Assembly (NCBI GenBank): GCA_927910745.1
Contig: CAKMNX010000026.1
Coordinates: 1-64,000 of the forward strand
Direction: 5' to 3'
Length of the DNA stretch: 64,000 nt
Source of the DNA: an uncultured Candidatus Saccharibacteria bacterium
Lineage (GTDB): Bacteria; Patescibacteriota; Saccharimonadia; Saccharimonadales; Saccharimonadaceae
Shown here: piece by piece, positions 1 through 7,141 of the stretch
Numbering within the stretch: the stretch's first letter is position 1
How the letters are laid out: every line of letters begins with the position of its first letter
Translations under genes and position numbers: made by a program
The notes under the pieces: generated by a model
The model's input: only the letters and a program-made list of their open reading frames with translations
Databases searched by the model: none
Told to the model about the DNA's origin: nothing

Positions 1-1
1 T

Positions 2-328
2 TTCATAGCGCATCATATCTACAGAATACAGTTGTTTAGAACCGATGCCTACGAAGGAGTTCGTTTCCTCGAAGACGTTCATCGACAAGAATTAGCTGAT
101 AGGTATCCCGATGCCAAAATTTCTCGCCGACACGTAAAGAAAGACATATTGTCCTGCGAGTCCGCCTCAGTCTGGGCTGCTTATCGTTTGAAGTGCTATT
201 CTCAAATGCTTCCCAACTGTTTACGCAAGCCTTTTAAATACCTTTGGAGATGCGGACGATTGCGTGTCGCATTAGGGGCAGTAGGTTTCATGATTGTGAT
301 TCTAGGTGTGCTACTGTACCTTTGGTAG
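2..328 (+). CDS. Hypothetical protein with C-terminal membrane anchor, 5' end outside window
   Basis: The reading frame is open to the left edge, so this is probably the 3' end of a longer gene; a TTG at 32 is the only internal start near the edge. The visible part is polar and Lys/Arg/Cys-rich, then ends in one hydrophobic segment of about 18 residues directly before the stop, which suggests a tail-anchored or C-terminally anchored membrane protein. I recognise no domain. Confidence 0.4.
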   Translation, partial: FIAHHIYRIQLFRTDAYEGVRFLEDVHRQELADRYPDAKISRRHVKKDILSCESASVWAAYRLKCYSQMLPNCLRKPFKYLWRCGRLRVALGAVGFMIVILGVLLYLW

Positions 329-807
329 CCCTGCGAGTTCGAATATTATTAGAAGAGAAAATGACAGCCCGCGATATCTTCGCCTCCTATGCTTGGATAT
401 CCGACGACCACCAATGAGGAGACGGATACGTCTTGTATCGCGCCATACGTAGAGTTCACGTGGCGAGCAGCCGATGAATCGTTAGGTGTTGTTTGGCATC
501 GCACAGTCTGTCTATATCACTCCGGTCGGAGCCGGCATCAGCTAGCTTGATGCCTAAATACATGATGAGTGGTCTCCACGACATGGTTCAATGCTTGAGT
601 TGTACTTCCATCCAGTGGCTCAAGGAAGATCTACGGCAGTGGGTTACTGACGAACCCGGTGCACTGAGGACGATGTGCGTGGGGTAAGTTCGCTGTGCAG
701 TGCGAGAACGGATGATCTTACTGCATAGTTGAGACTGGCGACAGCCTTGAGAACATCAAGGGCTCAAACTGCCCCCGCGTAAGATTTTAGTGACATACCG
801 TGTGGGT
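329..807. other. Gene-poor stretch, no supported gene
   Basis: About 480 bases without a convincing gene. An 18-codon frame starts at 361 behind a purine-rich stretch (agaagagaaa) and stops at 415 to 417; it is too short to call. The other open frames here have no recognisable product. It may be decayed coding sequence. Confidence 0.4.
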
Positions 808-1599
808 ATGAGTGAATCTACCGGATCCCCTAATTGGACTCTTATCTTCGCCCTTCCCGCCGCTGTTGCCGCGGCCGTCGCTGCTGTGAATGGGTTAAGC
901 CAGTTCACTCGATCGGCGAAGGCGCGGCGCACCATTGAGTGGATCAATAGTACAATTGGTAAAGATGCCGATGGCGATTCGCGGCAGCATCCACCTACTG
1001 AACTACGAACAGAACAAGAGGCGCGCCTCGTTGCAACGTACTACGTCCCCTGGTGGCGTCTACTGCTATTCCCAGTTTGGGTGACTGCTTTCGGAGTGCT
1101 TTTCACGCTTGCTATCAGGAAAGGTATGCCTGGAGCGGATGCCATTCGAGGCGCAGGGGCGAGTTTTCTGTTCACCTTGTACTTTGCTTGGCTATTTATT
1201 GGTAGCTATAGAGAAAGGTTGCGGATAAGCGACCACTACAAAACCGGAATCCTCAGAGAACCTCGCATTGCGCTGTGGCGCATGGGAAATAAACTCGTTG
1301 GCGTTGCTCTGTGGTGCACCATCGGCACCTATTTGTTGGGTGGAGGTCTGGCGTCTCTTATTGCAGTCAGGTACCCGATACTTGCGGTGATCGGCTTGTC
1401 TGTGGGATACGTGATGTTATTTTTTAATATCCTGTATTTGAAGCGCTACGTTCAAGAGTGGAGTGTTGCAACCAAAACAGAGGCGAAGCTGCTTGGAAAT
1501 GAAAAATTCAGTCTCCCTCGATTCGTTGCAACTACGTTTGTGCTTCCAGAATCAAAAGAAGACACCAACGAAGAATATTACGGAAGTTATCCGATGTAG
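808..1599 (+). CDS. Multi-pass membrane protein of unknown function
   Basis: I start it at the ATG at 808 (MSESTGSP); a GTG at 790 in the same frame is the alternative. The product of about 263 residues has roughly five hydrophobic segments: one near the N terminus, two in the middle separated by a short polar stretch, and two closely spaced later ones. The tail is hydrophilic and ends in a Glu/Tyr-rich stretch. No motif allows a function call. It lies in the GC-rich accessory region, upstream of and in the same orientation as another membrane protein. Confidence 0.55.
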   Translation: MSESTGSPNWTLIFALPAAVAAAVAAVNGLSQFTRSAKARRTIEWINSTIGKDADGDSRQHPPTELRTEQEARLVATYYVPWWRLLLFPVWVTAFGVLFTLAIRKGMPGADAIRGAGASFLFTLYFAWLFIGSYRERLRISDHYKTGILREPRIALWRMGNKLVGVALWCTIGTYLLGGGLASLIAVRYPILAVIGLSVGYVMLFFNILYLKRYVQEWSVATKTEAKLLGNEKFSLPRFVATTFVLPESKEDTNEEYYGSYPM

Positions 1600-1639
1600 T
1601 TCATGCTATAGCACTCAGAGTGTTATAATTGATTTATAC

Positions 1640-2884
1640 ATGTCTGCCAACCAATCCCCCTCCCTCCACCACCGCCTCCGTCGCCTCAAAGCCGCCCTCC
1701 TGGCCGTCTCCTTCACCCTGGCTGGCATCCTGCTCATGATGCTCAACGCTTGGCTGACTCCACTGCAGTTGGGTGACTGGCAGTGGCTGCACGCCCTACC
1801 GCTGGGCGAGCTGGGTGGGACGCTGTTTGGTGCGGGGCTGCTATCGACGTTCTTCGAGTACGCCTTCCGGCGCGACCAGGAGCGGGCGGTGACGGAGCGC
1901 TTCCGCCAGACGATCCGTGAGGAAGCACCGGCCCTGCGCGATGCCTTCATCGAAGCCTTCCGCTTCGACCGCCAGGACGTAGCGCGTATAGCCACACCCG
2001 AACTGCTGGATGATCTGGCCCGCACCAGCCTGGGTCTGCGCTTCGGCGACCCAGCCTTCGGCCGTGAGGTCTACGCCGACATCCGCCACCAAGCCATGGC
2101 TGCTGAGGAGCGCTGGTACGACGTCCACGTCGACGCGACCCTTGGTATACCAAGGGGTAGGAGCAGTGCTCCTACCCCGTTCTTCGACTTACGTGTCCGC
2201 TGGGAGTACACCGTCGCGCCGCGGCACCGCTTCCGCAAGTTCGCCGTCGTCTCCGACCGCCAGCGCTACGACCAACTAGTGGCCGAGCGTGGGGAGACGA
2301 GCGTGTGGTACCGCCGCCCAGTGCCCGGCCTGGCCGTTTCCGATCCAGAGGTCTTCGCCCTCGAGCAGTTCACCGTCAACGGCACGCCGGTGCCGTTCAC
2401 GCGGCAGGTGGATGAGGTCTCCCAGGTCTACACCGTTGATCTTGGTGAGCAAGTCATCCAGCAGGAGCAGGCGGTCGTCATCGCCTTCCGATTCCGTTCA
2501 CTGGTGCCACGCAACGGCCATGTCTTCCACCTCAACATCGACCGCCCGACCAAGGGCCTGGACGTGGAGCTGTCCTACGACGCCGACGCGATCGAGCGAG
2601 TCCGCCTGATGGACTTCGCGTCCCGTGGTGATGGTGGACGCGTCTCTGAGGAACCGCAGTCAGCAGTCGTGCGCTACCGCTACGACGGCTGGCTCTTCCC
2701 CAGGGCAGGGCTTGTCTTCGCCTGGACGCTCCACAATGAGCAGGTGGCCCAGCTCGACCAAGCAGCCGACGCGCAGCCGCAAGCCAACGCTTCTCAGAGA
2801 ACTTCAGCCGACCAGCACGCCGGCATAGCCAAGTCGTCGGTCAGCGCTGGCAATGACGACGCCCGCCCAGCGCAGGCCGCTTGA
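1640..2884 (+). CDS. Membrane-anchored hypothetical protein, GC-rich
   Basis: The frame is open from 1463, but the ATG at 1640 is the better start because the protein then begins with a short basic stretch and two hydrophobic helices (residues about 18-37 and 55-73). An Arg/Glu-rich segment follows (FEYAFRRDQ) and then a long soluble domain of about 300 residues with a beta-rich look. The last 40 residues are low-complexity Ala/Gln/Ser. Codon use is strongly GC-biased, unlike the gene just upstream, which supports a foreign origin. Function unknown. Confidence 0.6.
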   Translation: MSANQSPSLHHRLRRLKAALLAVSFTLAGILLMMLNAWLTPLQLGDWQWLHALPLGELGGTLFGAGLLSTFFEYAFRRDQERAVTERFRQTIREEAPALRDAFIEAFRFDRQDVARIATPELLDDLARTSLGLRFGDPAFGREVYADIRHQAMAAEERWYDVHVDATLGIPRGRSSAPTPFFDLRVRWEYTVAPRHRFRKFAVVSDRQRYDQLVAERGETSVWYRRPVPGLAVSDPEVFALEQFTVNGTPVPFTRQVDEVSQVYTVDLGEQVIQQEQAVVIAFRFRSLVPRNGHVFHLNIDRPTKGLDVELSYDADAIERVRLMDFASRGDGGRVSEEPQSAVVRYRYDGWLFPRAGLVFAWTLHNEQVAQLDQAADAQPQANASQRTSADQHAGIAKSSVSAGNDDARPAQAA

Positions 2885-3028
2885 CGGACGCCGCGTGGCC
2901 CACAGGTGCGGCCACGATCGGGTAGAAGCCCCGCGCACGGGGCCCTCATTCAGCAGCCACCCATGCTGCTCACCTCCCTCCATCTCGGCTGACATCCCTA
3001 GCTTGCCATACATATATGGTGGTGCCAA

Positions 3029-3328
3029 GTGGGCGCCCGCTCGACGCTGGTGGTCGTGCGCGCTTCCTCCTCCACCAGCCAGGACGAGCAGTGGTGGCCC
3101 ATCGCCCGCCAGCTTGGTCTGCGGCTCCAGCGCGCCCGCATCGCTAAGGGCCTCAGCCAGGAAGCCCTGGCCCACGCCGCCGGCATCTCCACCTACACCT
3201 ATCAGAAGTTCGAGAAGGGCGAGTCCCGCCCCGGCACCCCCATGAACCCGCGCCTGCGCACCCTCATCGCCCTGGCAACGGCGCTGGACATGCGGGTAGA
3301 GGAGTTGGTGGGAGAGCTAAGCGAGTAG
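3029..3328 (+). CDS. XRE-family helix-turn-helix transcriptional regulator
   Basis: A 99-residue protein with one Cro/C1-type HTH from about residue 28 to 95. The helix-turn-helix core is clear (KGLSQEALAHAAGIS, then TYQKFEKGE), followed by the usual C-terminal helices (LIALATALDMRVEELVG). Such small regulators control mobile elements, toxin-antitoxin or defence loci. The GTG start at 3029 gives a 27-residue polar leader, so the true start could be further in. A decayed copy of its 3' end lies about 1 kb downstream, so this locus has been duplicated or rearranged. Confidence 0.8.
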   Translation: MGARSTLVVVRASSSTSQDEQWWPIARQLGLRLQRARIAKGLSQEALAHAAGISTYTYQKFEKGESRPGTPMNPRLRTLIALATALDMRVEELVGELSE

Positions 3329-3474
3329 GTGGTGTCTCCTACGACAGTTGCAGCAACTCGTGGAACTGCTCATGTTGCAGTGGCAGATACGCTCCATCAT
3401 TCCACCTGCTCGCGAGAACAGACAGAGTCCACCTAGGTTCTTGATTCATCGATCGAATCCTCAGTCGAAAATTG

Positions 3475-4026
3475 CTACTTCTTCCGCTTCTTAGCCGTTA
3501 GCGAGAACGGCCCCCACGAGGACGATTCCTCTCTCCGCAAAGTCAAATTCCGATCCTTACGATCCCACTGTACGGAGAACTCGAACCGGGTTGCCCCATC
3601 ATCTCCTTCGTCGTGGCTCCACGTGAATGATGTGGGCATATTCTCGGTATCCACATCTTCAGGAATACCCGAAGCAACATCAGTACCATGCTCAACAAAC
3701 CTCGTATCCTCCCCCTGCTCCTTCACCGACACAGAGGTTCCCGATATGCTCCACACCCCCTGAGCGACCTCTTTTTCATCCCCATCTCTCCGCTCAGCCT
3801 GCAACTCCCATTTTCCGTCACTTACTGTTAGAACAGCAGTCTTCCAACTCTCCATATCATCAAAAGATATGTCCCAGGTGCCAGCGGCGAACTTCTTGAA
3901 TGCCAAGGTAGAGCCGGAACAGCCAGTCAGAGGAGCGATAGCCGTACCAACAACCACGATCGACAGGTACTTGATCGTCTCACGACGACCAAGAGCACGG
4001 GCGAGAAAACGAATCTGCTGTCGCAT
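3475..4026 (-). CDS. Predicted lipoprotein of unknown function, possibly Tat-exported
   Basis: The frame is open to 4119, but the start at 4026 places an N-terminal export signal correctly: paired Arg at 14-15, a hydrophobic core, and a lipobox LTGC with the lipidated Cys at 36. That combination resembles a Tat-dependent lipoprotein. The mature part of about 147 residues is rich in Asp, Glu, Trp and Ser and looks like a single beta-rich extracellular domain (repeated W-x-hydrophobic strands, as in TWDISFDD and FTWSHDEG). It ends in a basic Lys/Arg tail. It is the only minus-strand gene of the left region. Confidence 0.65.
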   Translation of the reverse strand: MRQQIRFLARALGRRETIKYLSIVVVGTAIAPLTGCSGSTLAFKKFAAGTWDISFDDMESWKTAVLTVSDGKWELQAERRDGDEKEVAQGVWSISGTSVSVKEQGEDTRFVEHGTDVASGIPEDVDTENMPTSFTWSHDEGDDGATRFEFSVQWDRKDRNLTLRREESSSWGPFSLTAKKRKK

Positions 4027-4316
4027 AGCTCGATTCCTTCGAGGTAGGGTGGGAAGCGGGCGTTGAGAAGCACCCGTAACTACCCAAGAAGATCTACACC
4101 TGCCGTCGAAACTTTCCACAGTTGATATATGTCAGCACCCATCAACCCTTCTATCTTTCTCACCAACCCTGAGCATGTCTGAGAACTACCGCATTATGCA
4201 AAATGCCGCTACGTCAGCGGCTTCGACTGCCTGGAGCGTCAGGCCCTGGCAGCACCCCAGTCCAGACACCGAACAGGGGTGACAGTGATGAGGTCACGCT
4301 ACTACCCGCGCGCACC

Positions 4317-4366
4317 CATCGCTCTGTCAACAGCGCTGGACATGCAGGTAGAGGAGCTGGCGGGAG
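4317..4366 (+). pseudogene. Relic of the 3' end of an XRE regulator gene
   Basis: These 50 bases match 3265-3314, the 3' part of the intact XRE gene, at 44 of 50 positions without gaps. The translated piece reads IALSTALDMQVEELAG against IALATALDMRVEELVG in the intact gene. The HTH core is missing upstream, so this is a broken duplicate, not a functional regulator. Confidence 0.75.
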
Positions 4367-4460
4367 GGGTCCCTGACTACCATGCGGCTATGAGCCAACA
4401 TGCAGCCCTCCCCCAGGGTCATCCCACCAGCAACGATCTGGCGCGGTGCACCATACGATC

Positions 4461-5123
4461 ATGAGCATTGCATCTTTCAGCGTCGACGCTGCCGTCGGCG
4501 TTGTCACTGCACTGACTGGCCTGATCGCTGCCGCCGTTGCCGCCACACAGCTGTCCTACTGCCACCGCATGATGCGAACCGCCACCTGGGCACAGGAGCA
4601 GGTTTCCTCAGCCACCGGCGAGCGCAAGCAACATCTGGAGGACATGCAGCGCTGGGCGCAGTCTGAGGTGGTGGCAGCGACGATGATTCCGGCCTGGAAG
4701 TATGTTGAAGCGATCGTTACTGCAACGGTCACCGTGGTGGGTCCCGTCCTGCGAGAGCAACCCTTGGTGCCGTTCCTGCTCATTATGTTCGGGCTCCAGA
4801 TATTGGAGTATCGGCGCGTCATCCTCCTATATCTCGAGCGCCGTCGCTGCGCAGCTGACTACTACAGGGGTCAGCCAGTGCAGCCTGCACGTATCGGATT
4901 CTTGCTTCCACTCAATAAGCAGACATATAAAAGTTTCATTCCAGCCGTCGTTGTTGCTCTCGCAATGACGATAACATCATTGGCGTTGGCAAACTTCGTC
5001 CACCACGGTGGTAGCGGCGCACTTATGTGCGCTATTGCTGTTGACATTGCGACACTCAACTACATCGGAGATGTCCGCCGTTCCGCCATTCATCCTTTTC
5101 TCGAGCACTTGAAGGAATACTAA
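4461..5123 (+). CDS. Membrane protein of unknown function
   Basis: Start at the ATG at 4461 (MSIASFSVDA); an in-frame ATG at 4446 is possible. The product of 220 residues has a first hydrophobic helix at about 8-33, a polar helical stretch, a second membrane region around 85-115, and two further hydrophobic segments near 155-205. Such a layout is seen in many small phage- or defence-associated membrane proteins, but no motif supports that. Unknown function. Confidence 0.55.
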   Translation: MSIASFSVDAAVGVVTALTGLIAAAVAATQLSYCHRMMRTATWAQEQVSSATGERKQHLEDMQRWAQSEVVAATMIPAWKYVEAIVTATVTVVGPVLREQPLVPFLLIMFGLQILEYRRVILLYLERRRCAADYYRGQPVQPARIGFLLPLNKQTYKSFIPAVVVALAMTITSLALANFVHHGGSGALMCAIAVDIATLNYIGDVRRSAIHPFLEHLKEY

Positions 5124-5217
5124 CTGGATTGGAGGTATGTCGTTGCCAGGTCGACCGCTTTCCGTCCACCACGATATCGTGGTTTACACCCGCGCACCAA
5201 CATGCTTAAATAGAAGT

Positions 5218-5631
5218 ATGACCGAAAAAGACTTTCAACGTATACAAGAATTATTAACCACGAGTCTCAACGCCACAGAGGCACGGAATGCTGAGCGCTT
5301 CGACAAGATCGACAAGCGCTTAGACGGCATTGAGAGACGGCTCGATAAGCTGGAACATGAGACGAAGGAGATGCGTGCAAGCATGGAAACACGCTTCGAT
5401 GCCATTGGCGAGCAGTTCAATGAGACTGACACTAGCTTTGCAGCACTAGACGAGAAGATCGATCGCAACCATCAGGAAGTGACCAAGCGGATCGACGCGC
5501 TCAGTAAAGACATCGAGTCTCAGCACCAAGACGCCCTCGAAGCGAAAGGCGCACTACGGCTGCTCACCACGCAGCATGAGCAGCTTTCTGGCCGGGTGGC
5601 AGTTATTGAGAGCAGGTTGCAGGCGGCGTAG
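5218..5631 (+). CDS. Coiled-coil hypothetical protein
   Basis: The ATG at 5218 (MTEKDFQRIQ) is preferred over one at 5137 because the upstream stretch is proline- and histidine-rich and unlike the rest. The product of 137 residues is almost entirely heptad-like helix (KIDKRLDGIERRLDKLE and similar repeats), with no membrane segment. Short proteins of this kind, with repeated DKRLD/IDKRL heptads, are common in Saccharibacteria; their role is unknown. They resemble the t-SNARE-like or DUF-type coiled-coil partners of membrane complexes. Confidence 0.65.
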   Translation: MTEKDFQRIQELLTTSLNATEARNAERFDKIDKRLDGIERRLDKLEHETKEMRASMETRFDAIGEQFNETDTSFAALDEKIDRNHQEVTKRIDALSKDIESQHQDALEAKGALRLLTTQHEQLSGRVAVIESRLQAA

Positions 5632-6044
5632 CAGCACAGGTACCTCGACGCTCCTTTGGACGCTGACTCGCCTGCGTCTGCTGCTCTTCCGCACTGCGGA
5701 ACTGGCGTCCTCGAGCGCTAGGAGAGACGCAAAGAGCCCTCCCCCGCACTCAGGCGCGGGCACGGGTATCCCCAAGGACGCTCTGGCTACCCCTGGCACC
5801 AGGACGTAGCCGGCAGAGCGAAGGGCGCCGCGCTTGTGCCCATCAGATCACGATTCGGCCGCAAACAGCCCGCCAGGACGGGAGACGGCAACTGGCGTGC
5901 CGTGTGGCGATCTACTATCGGTTGCGGCAACGCAGCCCCGTCCCCGTTGGAGTCTTCCTCCAGCCCCTGTCCCCTGTGGCGACACTGGCGTCGCTCGGCT
6001 CTGCACTGCCGTATGTCCCTCCTAGTCCTGCGGTGGAGCCTCCC
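5632..6044. other. Gene-free GC-rich stretch
   Basis: About 410 bases with no supportable gene. Several short frames are open simply because of the high GC content. The frame of the next gene stays open back to 5904, but that extension is Pro/Ser/Leu-rich and looks non-coding. Confidence 0.4.
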
Positions 6045-6980
6045 ATGAGCCTGACGCGCGAACTGAATAAGAAGCAGTCTCCGTTCCGGCAGCTGGTGGA
6101 GGGTTGTGCCCCTGCGCTGGCGATAGCGGGTGGCAGGTCTCCGGAAGGCAAGCGGGTCGCTGAACGGCTTGGTTTCTACGATCTCGTCAAGGCGCGCTCT
6201 CTGGCGCCACTGCCGGATGGAGTGACCGACGCACGGCGGCACTCACCAACTGTCGGCATGGCCTTCGACATCCGCACCAGGATGATGCTGGGCGAGTTCG
6301 AACCACGCCGGAGCGCCTCGGCGATGGGCATGGACGTCTTCAACCATCTGCTCGCACCGCTGTTGCCGAACGGCCAGCACATATCAGACGTGCTTGGCGA
6401 CGCCTTCCTCGAAGCCGAGCGGCTCACCAGGGACGGCGACGACGTCGACCAGGACTACGCCAGCATCGTCTTCGCCTGGTGCGAGTCGATCTACCGCGCC
6501 GGCGGGCGGGCGATACGCAGCTCGCTGGGCGAACGCCTGTCAGCAGCGCGAAACGTCGACGAGGTGTATGACTCAATCCCACCGCTCATGCTCGAAGACA
6601 TCGCTCGCCTACGCATCGTCAACCAGCGCCAGATCAAGCACTGGCGCCTACGCATGAGACACGGGGCCTTCTTCGTCTCGAACCCATCCTTCTCCGGCGA
6701 CTTCTTAGTCGGCGGCGCCGACGGCGACTGGTTCATTGACGACACGCTCTTCGACTGCAAGGTCAAGGACACCATCACAGCGCCGTGGGTGCGCAAAACG
6801 CTCATGCAGCTCCTGGGCTACCTCATCCTTGACCTCGACAACGACTACCAAGCCCAGCGCATCGGCATCTGGTTGCCACGCCAAGCGACGGTCAAGACGT
6901 GGGCCATCGAGGAGATTCTTGGTCGTGACGCCAACACGATACTGGCGAAGGCAGACGAGATGTGCTCAGTTTGCCAATGA
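6045..6980 (+). CDS. PD-(D/E)XK nuclease-like protein
   Basis: Start at the ATG at 6045 (MSLTRELNKK). The protein of 311 residues is mainly helical up to residue 215. It then shows what looks like a restriction-endonuclease-fold core: Asp228 in GADGDWFIDD, then Asp237-Cys-Lys239 as a D-x-K motif, then Gln255 in LMQLLGY, followed by strand-like RIGIWLPRQ. The pattern of Asp, D/E-x-K and Q-L-x-G-Y is typical of small PD-(D/E)XK proteins. A DNA- or RNA-cleaving role is therefore inferred, not shown. The next gene, 161 bases downstream on the same strand, is a zinc-hook ATPase, so the two may form a defence or DNA-processing pair. Confidence 0.6.
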   Translation: MSLTRELNKKQSPFRQLVEGCAPALAIAGGRSPEGKRVAERLGFYDLVKARSLAPLPDGVTDARRHSPTVGMAFDIRTRMMLGEFEPRRSASAMGMDVFNHLLAPLLPNGQHISDVLGDAFLEAERLTRDGDDVDQDYASIVFAWCESIYRAGGRAIRSSLGERLSAARNVDEVYDSIPPLMLEDIARLRIVNQRQIKHWRLRMRHGAFFVSNPSFSGDFLVGGADGDWFIDDTLFDCKVKDTITAPWVRKTLMQLLGYLILDLDNDYQAQRIGIWLPRQATVKTWAIEEILGRDANTILAKADEMCSVCQ

Positions 6981-7141
6981 AAAGAATGGGGATGATTGCA
7001 TGATCGTACGTGCGATAACCTACTAAAGCGCAGTACGTTGAGCACGGATAAGTGGAGTGATATCTGACAGTCGAATTACCGCGACATCCGCGTAGCATGC
7101 CGATCAGAACGTGATAAACTATATCTAACGAAAGCATTACA

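Noticed and set aside
325..350. GAGTTCGAAT, similar to a tRNA T-loop
   Set aside because: No acceptor or anticodon stem can be formed around it. No tRNA gene was found in the whole window.
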